DNA of 13,869 bases from Coemansia sp. RSA 922 (taxonomy: Eukaryota; Kickxellomycota; Kickxellomycetes; Kickxellales; Kickxellaceae), in the NCBI GenBank assembly GCA_027577415.1, contig JANBQS010000662.1, forward strand, positions 1 to 13,869. Reading direction: 5' to 3'. Of this stretch, positions 6,950 through 13,869 are shown in pieces. The notes under the pieces are model-generated. The model searched no databases. It was given only the letters and a program-made list of their open reading frames with translations, and had not been told where the DNA came from. Every line of letters begins with the position of its first letter. Position 1 is the first letter of the stretch. The position numbers and the translations under genes are program-made.

Positions 6950-8899
6950 TTAATAGTCCAATGACAGGATTCTCAGGCGCTGTAGATGCCCTGGGGCGGT
7001 GCCAGATTCGACCAGTGCGCTAATGCACATATAAACTATGCCAATAAATCTGCTATTGACTAGGAGGGTATCGAGTGAGGGTAGACGACACGCCAGATTG
7101 AGCAACAGTCCTCGATACACAGATTCCACATGTGCCTTGTTCAGGTATATTTCATCCGTGCCTGGCCAGTTAGACACATGTATGAAGTATTTGATATGCT
7201 CAGCCTGCAAAACACGCAACGATCTGCTGAGAGGCGCTGGTGGTTGCGGAGTGTATATGCGGCGGTACTCCTCGACGACCATCAACGGGGAGGACAGTTG
7301 CGGACAAGTGTGCGCGCTGACATGCAATTTCTGTAGATTAGGACACAGCTGCAATAAGAGCTCCACTTCGCGTAGGATTATCTCACCACCCAATGTCAGG
7401 GTAACCAGGCTGTGTGCAAACGCGGGCGCACTGATACGGCTCTCGATTAGGTCGCTCGTAGTCGTCACTAGTGTCAGATGTTGAAGCCCAGAGTTAGTAG
7501 TCGCAAATACGCTATTCATACTTGCATCGACGTTGCCTGGGTTGCCCCTCCAACAAAGGTCGATAAACAATATGCTGAGGCTGCGCAGACCACGAAAGCG
7601 CGACAAGTTCAAGTCGTTTGGAATACGTTTTTTTCTCCCACAAATCGTGAGTTTAGAGATTGGGCTATCGGCGAACAGTGATAGGAATCGTCCATAGTCT
7701 TTAGGGAAATTGCGAATGTCAAGGCTAGTCAGAACCGGAAAATGCGGTTTACCGTACACTGGCGACATTAGGTAGTTATGCGACTCCTGTGACTCTACAC
7801 CGAGAGAAGACATATGGTCAACCAAGTTATGTTCCCTTTCCAAGTTCAGATTCAGCGAGCGCAGGCGAGAGAACTCCAAATGTGAAGAGCCGCCCACAGC
7901 ATCGACCTCAAAATCGTCCCAGATATGATTAACAGATGCCACAGTATATGACAGCTCGACGAGGCTGCTGGCCAGCACTGTTGGCATTTCCATGTTACCC
8001 GACATGTCTTCGCAGTTAATACACAAACGCTCAAGTGTAACAGGTTCTTCCAAGTCTTCATAGTCATCGAGGCACAGAGCAGAGTCCGATTCGATTTTCA
8101 GTGCCCGTAGCGGCTTCGGTCCACCCAGGCGCTCGATAATAAGCCGCTCGATTGGAATACACTTGTACTGCTCGTAAGCACCATCCCCTCGGAAAGAAAT
8201 CTCGCGCAATGACGGTAGAGCCCGCGACAGTAATTTGTTGAATACCTTCATGCCCTTGGGTTGGCCACCACCTGCAGTCATTTCCATAGACCCTGAGGCA
8301 CAACGGAGCATGTCGAACTGCAAGCGCTCAACGTTAGGCCAAACAGATTCTCCAAGTCCCGCGTTATTCAGCATACGCATGAGATCGCGAATTTTCTGCC
8401 CCCTTCCCTGCATGGCGATGCGCATCTCACGTACCATGTTAACTTGGCCAGCACCATGGATCAGGCGAATGTTGGATAACACCTTTGTGTCGTAGTCGTC
8501 GTTGTCGCTATCCACGTCAGTATAGTTATCGTTATCCTCATCGCTGTAGCCCTCATTATCCTCGTCACTATACTCATCGCCAGAGTCATCATTGTCCTCA
8601 CTCCATTCATCGTCCTTTTCATCGTCATCGTCGTACTGGTCGCCGAGTCCATCGATGTCAAAGTGGGGCTCGATAAAAACCACGGCCGCTACCCGATAGA
8701 ACAGCGGCATGGCGACTTCACGCCATTGTCGGTTAACACCAGCTACTTTGTGGATCCTCTTCAAGTGCTTCAGCAGCTGAGTGCCAGTGCAGTCGGAACG
8801 AGGTTTTGGCGATAGGTAGGCAAATACCAGTCGTAGTATATCGCTATGGAGTATCGAAGCCTGGTCCTGGGTGGCACCTGGATCGCCGTAAGTAGTCAT
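6950..8899 (-). CDS. F-box-like protein with acidic insert and leucine-rich C-terminal region
   Basis: Single exon, 649 aa, starting at the ATG at 8897-8899; the frame extends a few codons upstream but has no earlier ATG. Residues about 15-72 resemble an F-box (LHSDILRLVFAYL ... VAGVNRQWREVAMPLFYRV), which would dock on Skp1 in an SCF ubiquitin ligase. Residues about 87-137 are almost all Asp, Glu, Ser, Asn and Tyr, including three tandem eight-residue units of the type YSDEDNxx (110-133). The rest (about 140-649) has irregular leucine-rich strand-loop segments (for example LTSLDIRNF, GLRSLSILFIDL, LQHLTLVTT, LQKLHVS), consistent with a substrate-binding LRR solenoid. The target is unknown. 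Large families of such F-box/LRR genes are common in fungi. Confidence is high that the gene is real and moderate on F-box identity. Confidence 0.82.
   Translation of the reverse strand: MTTYGDPGATQDQASILHSDILRLVFAYLSPKPRSDCTGTQLLKHLKRIHKVAGVNRQWREVAMPLFYRVAAVVFIEPHFDIDGLGDQYDDDDEKDDEWSEDNDDSGDEYSDEDNEGYSDEDNDNYTDVDSDNDDYDTKVLSNIRLIHGAGQVNMVREMRIAMQGRGQKIRDLMRMLNNAGLGESVWPNVERLQFDMLRCASGSMEMTAGGGQPKGMKVFNKLLSRALPSLREISFRGDGAYEQYKCIPIERLIIERLGGPKPLRALKIESDSALCLDDYEDLEEPVTLERLCINCEDMSGNMEMPTVLASSLVELSYTVASVNHIWDDFEVDAVGGSSHLEFSRLRSLNLNLEREHNLVDHMSSLGVESQESHNYLMSPVYGKPHFPVLTSLDIRNFPKDYGRFLSLFADSPISKLTICGRKKRIPNDLNLSRFRGLRSLSILFIDLCWRGNPGNVDASMNSVFATTNSGLQHLTLVTTTSDLIESRISAPAFAHSLVTLTLGGEIILREVELLLQLCPNLQKLHVSAHTCPQLSSPLMVVEEYRRIYTPQPPAPLSRSLRVLQAEHIKYFIHVSNWPGTDEIYLNKAHVESVYRGLLLNLACRLPSLDTLLVNSRFIGIVYMCISALVESGTAPGHLQRLRILSLDY
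8501..8572 (-). repeat. Three tandem 24-bp units in the F-box gene
   Basis: These bases encode YSDEDNEG, YSDEDNDN and YTDVDSDN in succession, so the DNA has a 24-bp period with mostly conserved codons. It sits in the acidic insert and may vary in copy number between strains. Confidence 0.6.
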
Positions 8900-9366
8900 G
8901 GCCAAAAAAAGAAGCAAACAAGGAATTCAAGGACGCGAAACTAGAAGAGAAAAGGGGGAGGAGGAGAAAAACGGTGGTCTTGTATAATAAACGCGCAGTA
9001 CATTCTCCAACGACCTAATCCGATTTAATCTTGGAGCCATAATCTCTTGAATTTCTTGAGGAGTACGCTCAAAGTACAAATTCCAGGCGAATACTGCAGC
9101 CAAGTAGTGAATCCTTAATGTCTAAGCGTACAAAAAGTACGTTTACTGGCAGTACCTTAGAGTCGCAAAATTTGCTATTTAATGCAGATTTGGTGCTAGT
9201 ACTAGCCACAGAGGAACGCAGGGCGTAGAGAATAAAATTTTTTCTCGCTTGCCGGCTAGCCTTTTAACTCAGTTTTCTCCCTTACGAGAGATTACTGGCA
9301 AAAGCCTGGTCTTACAACTTTTATCTTCACAACACAAAAAAAATAATTTATATTTAAGTATAAAAA
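8900..9366. promoter_or_regulatory. Divergent promoter region between F-box and ETT1-like genes
   Basis: The 467 bp separate two genes transcribed away from each other. Purine-rich DNA (8938-8970 on the plus strand) lies next to the F-box start. Seven GTAC tetramers occur between 8998 and 9202 (starts 8998, 9063, 9074, 9128, 9137, 9152, 9199). Two of them form the inverted repeat CGTAC-A5-GTACG at 9127-9141, and one is the centre of the 12-bp palindrome GCTAGTACTAGC at 9195-9206. AT-rich DNA (9333-9366) precedes the plus-strand start. No gene was found. Confidence 0.55.
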
Positions 9367-10623
9367 ATGCCTGGTAATTCAGAGACACAAAAGAAGAAGC
9401 GTCCCATGGGACTCAAGGCGCGCGCTGCTAGTAGCAAGAAGCAAAAGAGCGATGGAGCTGAATCGACAGAGCAGGTAGTTAATGACTTTGACGAGGAAAA
9501 CACGGCCACGATTATGCTCAAGAACGACCTCGAAGAAGACGCTAACGAGATGGACGAGCTCGAAGGCATATTCGACAGCGCCATGGAAGAGCTCAGTGGC
9601 GGAGACTCGGAGCGTGCCATTACGCTGCTCCGCGGCACCATCCACGAGTGCGACCGTATTCTGCGGGTTCACGACCGAGACGTCGAGGCCGGCGTAGAGG
9701 CCATTGAGATCGAGCCCCGGTTCTACTATATCTATGGAACCGCCCTGTTCAGTATTTCTGAGCTATCTGCCCCAGAGCTAGAGGATCAGAGATGGGAGTA
9801 CTTGGAGCTGTCGCAGCACCGGTTGGAGCAAGCAAAGGAGGCGATGACTGGCAAAGAGCCCTTCGCCTGGCGCGTATACGATGGTTTAGCAAAGATCGGT
9901 CTGGACCTACTATCCCGCGAAATGTCTGATGAGGAAGCGACAGAGGAAGCGGCTTTGAAACTGGCTGCTACGACGGCCAACTTTGACAGCGCCTTGGTTG
10001 CGCTCGCCAGCATCGACGCGGAGCAGGCAAAGTCAGAGACTCTGTCGGTGGTGGAGATGGTACAGTCGCTAGCCGATTCCTCATGCCTGGGCGAGGCTGG
10101 GTCAGCCACGCTCATGGACTGGACCGAAGCCAAGCTCGCAGCGCTACCAGAGCCCACCGCTGAGGACGAACACGCAGCCGAGATCCGCTACCTACGCGCA
10201 CGCGCTCTATGGATACGCGCCAGCGTGCTGTTGGGTCAGATGGACGAGACTGACGAGATTCCCGACAAGGATGCCTTCCAACGGCTGCTGAACGAGGCCA
10301 GCGACCTGCTGGTTGAGGCAGAGACCCGCGAAGCATTGCTGCTCCGTGGCGAGGTCCAGCTCAACTTGGGTAATACGCAGGAGGATGGCGACGAGCAAGA
10401 TAGACTATACAGATTGGCCATAAAAGACTTTAAGCTGGTCCAGGCTAACGGTGAGCTCTCTGAAGAGCTGACCCAATTCATAGAGGACTTTGAGCAAGAC
10501 GACAACGAAGAGGATGCCAGCGATGACAACGACGACAGCGGCGAAGATGCCAGCGATGTCAACGACGACGGTGAAGTTGCCAGCGATGACGACAGTGACG
10601 AGGAAATGGAAGAGGACGAGTAA
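9367..10623 (+). CDS. ETT1: Enhancer of translation termination 1 / Nro1-like protein
   Basis: Single exon, 418 aa, about the length of yeast Ett1. The basic N-terminus KKKRPMGLKARAASSKKQK (residues 9-27) and the segment GTIHECDRILRVH (near 90-100) are features I associate with the Ett1/Nro1 family. The middle (about 55-375) is an all-helical, TPR-like repeat region rich in Ala, Leu and Glu. The C-terminus (about 375-418) is nearly all Asp, Glu, Ser and Asn with tandem units. In yeasts this nuclear protein works with the prolyl hydroxylase Tpa1/Ofd1 that modifies the ribosomal protein Rps23, and it affects stop-codon read-through; in fission yeast Nro1 restrains Ofd1 in oxygen/sterol control. 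That function is carried over from family knowledge. The start is the first ATG, closely preceded by AT-rich sequence, suggesting a short leader. Its 3' end faces ATG18 with 42 nt between stop codons. Confidence 0.82.
   Translation: MPGNSETQKKKRPMGLKARAASSKKQKSDGAESTEQVVNDFDEENTATIMLKNDLEEDANEMDELEGIFDSAMEELSGGDSERAITLLRGTIHECDRILRVHDRDVEAGVEAIEIEPRFYYIYGTALFSISELSAPELEDQRWEYLELSQHRLEQAKEAMTGKEPFAWRVYDGLAKIGLDLLSREMSDEEATEEAALKLAATTANFDSALVALASIDAEQAKSETLSVVEMVQSLADSSCLGEAGSATLMDWTEAKLAALPEPTAEDEHAAEIRYLRARALWIRASVLLGQMDETDEIPDKDAFQRLLNEASDLLVEAETREALLLRGEVQLNLGNTQEDGDEQDRLYRLAIKDFKLVQANGELSEELTQFIEDFEQDDNEEDASDDNDDSGEDASDVNDDGEVASDDDSDEEMEEDE
10513..10600 (+). repeat. Tandem acidic repeat at the ETT1-like 3' end
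   Basis: The motif GNTGCCAGCGATG recurs at 10513, 10546 and 10576 (spacing 33 and 30 bp), encoding three units related to EDASDDNDDSG. It forms the acidic tail of the protein. Confidence 0.6.
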
Positions 10624-10665
10624 ACTTTAGCAAATACATTAAGCATATTGGAAAAAAATATTGGT

Positions 10666-12051
10666 TCAGCTGGCATAGGCGCCTAGCTCCTCTGCGCTAT
10701 CCAACAGACAGTCTTGCTTGAGCAAAACGCACTCACCGCCTTTATCCAGATCAATACTGTACTGGTAAAAGTAGCCGTCCGAAGTAACGACCATGATCTG
10801 GGGCGCAGAGCTAGACATGGCGGTGATGCTCTGAATATTCGACTTTGGGAGCTTGAGAAAGGCAAAGTCTCTGGATGGCTCCCACATCTCAGAAAGCATG
10901 TCCGGCATAAGCTGCGCAGCCTTGCCAACAAACTTGCTGTTGACCAGGCCCTTCCACGAGGCCTTTCGCAGCATGCCCTCAAAGGGCGCCTGGCTCCTAT
11001 TGCCGTTCGATCCACGCACACCACCGCTGCTACCGTTAGCTGTCCTCGATGACGATGGGCCGCGTCCACGCTGCATGTCGCCAAACCGACCACTACCGTC
11101 CGCCACAGTCATCGAGTCACTTATAGAGTCAGAATCGGCTGCCATCGACGTAACCGAGCTAGCATACGAGTCCGAGTGGTGCAGCGGGGCAGTTGGGACT
11201 CCAGCGATACCCTTGGCGGCCTTTTTGTTGCGGCCATCGGCAATACGAAAGATGTGCACAGTGTCCGTGTCCGAAGAGACCAACAGCAAGGTAGAGGTCG
11301 CGTTGAAGGTAATAGAGTGAATCTTGGCCGGATAGGCACCTCTTCTGAACTGCGCAATCTTTTGGGCGCTGGGCAAGGCAAAGACGCGAATAACCGTGCC
11401 CTTATCACTGGCGGTAGCCAACATAGTTCCTTCGCGGTTCATTGCCAGCGACGACACGGGACTCTTGTGAGCCTGAATAATGTTGATAGCCTCACAGGCG
11501 TTGGCATCAAATACCATGACGTCAGTAGTAGCCGGTATCTCTGACAGCGCGCCAGGCTTAGTAGGCGGAGAGCTAATAGAGGCAGGGGTTGGATATGCGA
11601 TAAAGCAGTTCTCGCTGCTAGGCGACATGGCGCATATAGCCGTCGGGTTGGGCGGAGTCTCGATAGTATGCAGCAACTTCATGTTGCTAATGTCGTAGAC
11701 GTATATCTGCTCCTCCAATACGGCGATTAGGCGTCGACGGTTGAGCTTTACGGCGAGGATAGTGGTCGGAAAGGTGAGTTCACAAATTATCGACTGTCGT
11801 TTTGTGTTGATAATTTGGAGTCTCCGCGGCGACAACGTCGGCTGGTCACCTGAGCCCACCAGGGCCACTAGCGAGGTGCAAAACAGCATCTCGACAATTC
11901 CAATTCCACCTTCGGATCGTGCGTAGCATTTGCCAAAGGGCTCGCAGTTGTATATCTTGTAGCCATTCTTTGACCCCACCGAGAGGCAGCTATAGTCCTG
12001 GTTAAAGTTTATAAACAAGAGGTCGCTGTCGGTTCGGGCGCTTACGTTCAT
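10666..12051 (-). CDS. ATG18: Atg18 family PROPPIN (WD40, phosphoinositide-binding autophagy protein)
   Basis: Single exon, 461 aa, from the first ATG at 12051; no earlier in-frame ATG exists after the upstream stop. It is a seven-bladed beta-propeller that binds PI3P and PI(3,5)P2 at autophagosomal and vacuolar/endosomal membranes and works with Atg2. The diagnostic FRRG motif (two lipid sites) is at 235-238 in AQFRRGAYPAKIHSI. The segment SPRRLQIINTKRQSIICELTF (about 74-94) followed by AVLEEQIYVYDI is typical of the family. Between the sixth and seventh blades is a long Ser/Gly/Arg-rich insert (about 285-370) ending in a predicted amphipathic helix (near GKAAQLMPDMLSEMWEP). This matches the membrane-inserting 6CD loop. 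Assignment to ATG18 rather than ATG21 or HSV2 is the likeliest option but needs a tree. Confidence 0.93.
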   Translation of the reverse strand: MNVSARTDSDLLFINFNQDYSCLSVGSKNGYKIYNCEPFGKCYARSEGGIGIVEMLFCTSLVALVGSGDQPTLSPRRLQIINTKRQSIICELTFPTTILAVKLNRRRLIAVLEEQIYVYDISNMKLLHTIETPPNPTAICAMSPSSENCFIAYPTPASISSPPTKPGALSEIPATTDVMVFDANACEAINIIQAHKSPVSSLAMNREGTMLATASDKGTVIRVFALPSAQKIAQFRRGAYPAKIHSITFNATSTLLLVSSDTDTVHIFRIADGRNKKAAKGIAGVPTAPLHHSDSYASSVTSMAADSDSISDSMTVADGSGRFGDMQRGRGPSSSRTANGSSGGVRGSNGNRSQAPFEGMLRKASWKGLVNSKFVGKAAQLMPDMLSEMWEPSRDFAFLKLPKSNIQSITAMSSSAPQIMVVTSDGYFYQYSIDLDKGGECVLLKQDCLLDSAEELGAYAS

Positions 12052-12261
12052 CTTGCCAATAAATTTCACCCGTATAAGCGCAAGAGGAGTAAAGGAAGAA
12101 GAGAGAGGTTTAAATTACTATATATAAAAATATGGATTACAGGTTAGCAAGGAAAAGAAAGAAAAGAGAAGGGCGATGAGCTCATGTGTTTTCCTTTTGC
12201 CCGAAAAAGCTCTGCGAGGCACACGCGGGATGAGCGAATGAGCACGTGCCCCAGGTGGGAT

Positions 12262-13266
12262 TCAAGCACCCACCAGCGTATATCGCTGAGCGGGCTGCCG
12301 ATCTTGTTGGGAAGCAGGCTTAAAATGCAATGGGTTACCGAGGAGCCATGTTTCCAGAGCTCGGCGACGTTTAAAGTGGTGACGAACCTCCAACACTGAC
12401 CACAAGTCGGAAAAATCAAATGCGCTTTGGGCGTCAGCCACAAGGCGTGCAAAGTCCAGCACTAGCTCGAGCAACTGTTCTTCGGGCGGTGGAGGCTGAG
12501 CATACACGGGGTACTCTATATCAGCAAATGGTACCAGCCCAGGACATGGTTCCATTACATACCCCGGCGGTGGCTCCTTGGGATCCTCTGACTGGCGCAC
12601 AAACAGGGCCATCTGCGAGCACCCGCCGCATGGCACAAACCCCTCGGCAGTATTGCGCATAGTCATGCCGATGCCGCGCAACTCCACTTGGTACCCGTAG
12701 TATTCGGCAGCATTCTGCGCCCATTGGGTAAACTCTGCGCGTGTCCACTCAAACTTGTGGTCGGCATCTCGAAACCGCGCCTCGGGCGTGCCATAGCAAA
12801 GCCCAGGAAAGTTGACGTTAAACTCGGCGTTAGGTGTGGTAAACACTGCCAACCGCGGGCGGTACACACCCAGTACAGCGTGAGTCAGTGCAGGCACTTC
12901 GCTCTCCTGTACATGCTCTATAACTTCAGAGCATATCACAGCGTCGATGGCGATAGGTGCGGCGGATGCCATGGCGCTGCCGTGGAACAGCTCGACGCGT
13001 AGCTCATCGACACGTAGATCCCGTCTGTCCTGGTCTGTCGGCTCCAGTTGATTGCGGGCCTCGCCCAAGGCATCAACACTAATGTCAATGCCGTATAGGT
13101 GCGTTATCGGGTGTTCGTCGTCGGAGGCAGGCGCCACGAGGAACGAGAGGATGTTGCCATCGCCACAGCCCACCTCTAGCACTCGTCTGACCTTGTGCTC
13201 GTACAGCGCTCGCGCTATGCATATGCGCCGCTGCTCCCACATTGCTGGCCAGAAATGTGCCGCCAT
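12262..13266 (-). CDS. HEN1: Small RNA 2'-O-methyltransferase HEN1
   Basis: The open frame encodes 334 aa from ATG at 13266. It methylates the 2'-OH of the 3'-terminal nucleotide of small RNAs, protecting them from tailing and decay. The SAM-binding motif VLEVGCGDGN is at 29-38, with GIDIS at 59-63. The metal-binding signature EVIEH is at 114-118 (E114, E117, H118), with the partner histidine at H170 in DADHKFEWTR and TPNAEFN at 144-150. These match the Mg-dependent HEN1 catalytic site. WPAMWEQRR at the start matches the family N-terminus (PPLxxQR), so the start is sound. There are no plant-type dsRNA-binding domains. After about residue 293 the codon pattern weakens in this frame and improves in another, so the last 41 residues and the stop at 12262 may be wrong (see finding). 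HEN1 implies an active small-RNA pathway. Confidence 0.92.
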   Translation of the reverse strand: MAAHFWPAMWEQRRICIARALYEHKVRRVLEVGCGDGNILSFLVAPASDDEHPITHLYGIDISVDALGEARNQLEPTDQDRRDLRVDELRVELFHGSAMASAAPIAIDAVICSEVIEHVQESEVPALTHAVLGVYRPRLAVFTTPNAEFNVNFPGLCYGTPEARFRDADHKFEWTRAEFTQWAQNAAEYYGYQVELRGIGMTMRNTAEGFVPCGGCSQMALFVRQSEDPKEPPPGYVMEPCPGLVPFADIEYPVYAQPPPPEEQLLELVLDFARLVADAQSAFDFSDLWSVLEVRHHFKRRRALETWLLGNPLHFKPASQQDRQPAQRYTLVGA

Positions 13267-13549
13267 AGAAAGCGAACCCTAAAAGTGCAGAAAAAAAAAT
13301 TGAAATTCCGACTCTAGTAGAAAAGAGCCAGCCCACACAACCTTCTCATTGTAGGAGAGGGTGGGGGTGATTTTGGTTATTTTCTTTCTCTCTTTTTCTC
13401 TTTCTTAATTTTGCCTCGATTTCTCTCTTTTTTATTTATTCTTTTTTATTTGCTCCGCTTGCTACGAAATTCCCTTGCTCCATTCTCTTTATATCCCCAG
13501 CGTGAGAGCTTACTGTGTGCTTGTGTAGCGCGCGATATTATTTTTTACG
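13267..13549. promoter_or_regulatory. Divergent promoter between HEN1 and the right-edge gene
   Basis: The 283 bp contain a long T/C-rich tract on the plus strand (about 13379-13455), common upstream of fungal genes and often near transcription starts. A TTTATAT element lies at about 13488-13494, some 55 nt before the plus-strand ATG at 13550. Confidence 0.5.
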
Positions 13550-13869
13550 ATGGACAGAGACGCCAGAGCACCTTCTAGCAACAGTGCTGCGGCCACGGCT
13601 GCTTTGACGCAAAATGACCCAGAGTTGGGTGAACTGGCTTCAGTGCCGCATGAGGAGGAGCTAGGCGAGCTGGGTGAACTAGAGGCCGACGCTACTGACT
13701 CTGGACTACACCATCGTCGCCACTATTCGACTAGTTCACGCACACATCTTTCCGCCCTACGCCCAGACTTGCTCAGCAGTGGGTCGCAGCAAGTACCTGG
13801 CAGCCCCTCCATCAGCAGTGGGAGTCCGAGTCCACCGCAGCTTTTGCGTCGCGATGGCAAAAAGTTCAT
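13550..13869 (+). CDS. Unrecognised protein, N-terminal fragment (runs off the window)
   Basis: An ATG at 13550 opens a frame with no stop through the last base, giving 106 codons of an incomplete protein. Codon use looks like the neighbouring genes, and a promoter-like T/C tract lies upstream. The visible part is probably disordered: Ala/Ser-rich at the start, then acidic with repeated ELGEL units (about residues 25-48), then His/Arg-rich, then Ser/Pro/Gly-rich (about 75-97) ending in LLRRDGKKF. I do not recognise the family; the folded domain must lie beyond the edge. The Ser-Pro sites could be phosphorylated. Confidence 0.7.
   Translation, partial: MDRDARAPSSNSAAATAALTQNDPELGELASVPHEEELGELGELEADATDSGLHHRRHYSTSSRTHLSALRPDLLSSGSQQVPGSPSISSGSPSPPQLLRRDGKKF

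Noticed and set aside
12303..12387. Annotating the 85-nt segment as a definite HEN1 intron
   Set aside because: The donor GTTCGT is weak and there is no clear branch site. The frame arithmetic fits, but two other explanations also do, so it stays a finding only.
12144..12452. Separate 102-codon minus-strand gene overlapping the HEN1 end
   Set aside because: Its first half lies in HEN1 coding sequence in a shifted frame. The coding-like part is better explained as a HEN1 continuation after a frame change than as an independent gene.

Overview
This is nuclear DNA of a fungus. The genes are eukaryotic: several carry short GT-AG introns (76-146 nt) with GTAAGT/GTAAGC donors, and most have CTAAC- or TACTAAT-like branch sites. 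There is no sign of prokaryotic operons, CRISPR arrays or plasmid genes. A PROPPIN autophagy protein, an Ett1/Nro1 family protein and a Swc5/BCNT protein point to Fungi. The F-box style, the intron style and a HEN1 RNA methyltransferase make an early-diverging lineage (for example Kickxellomycotina, Coemansia-like) my best guess. That placement is inference only.

Layout from left to right. Bases 1-1970 hold no gene I can support, only small repeats and hairpins. A J-domain co-chaperone (1971-2858, minus, two exons) follows. Next is alanine aminotransferase (3359-5112, minus, two exons), with an upstream alternative first exon at 5354-5366. Then come the SWR1-complex subunit Swc5 (5885-6715, minus, three exons) and an F-box/leucine-rich protein with an acidic insert (6950-8899, minus). 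An Ett1/Nro1-like protein (9367-10623, plus) faces the PROPPIN Atg18 (10666-12051, minus) with only 42 nt between their stop codons. The small-RNA 2'-O-methyltransferase HEN1 (12262-13266, minus) follows, divergent from the start of an unrecognised protein at 13550 that runs off the right edge.

The genes are mostly unrelated housekeeping and regulatory functions (protein folding, amino-acid metabolism, H2A.Z exchange, ubiquitin ligase adaptor, translation termination/ribosomal protein handling, autophagy, small-RNA protection). They do not form one pathway.

The observation most worth checking is at the aminotransferase 5' end. A 13-nt upstream exon could splice, in frame, exactly past the mitochondrial targeting sequence, so one locus could supply both mitochondrial and cytosolic enzyme. 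Other points are a J-protein with class-A substrate-binding domains but no zinc finger, a probable frame change at the HEN1 C-terminus, and a cluster of GTAC palindromes in a divergent promoter.
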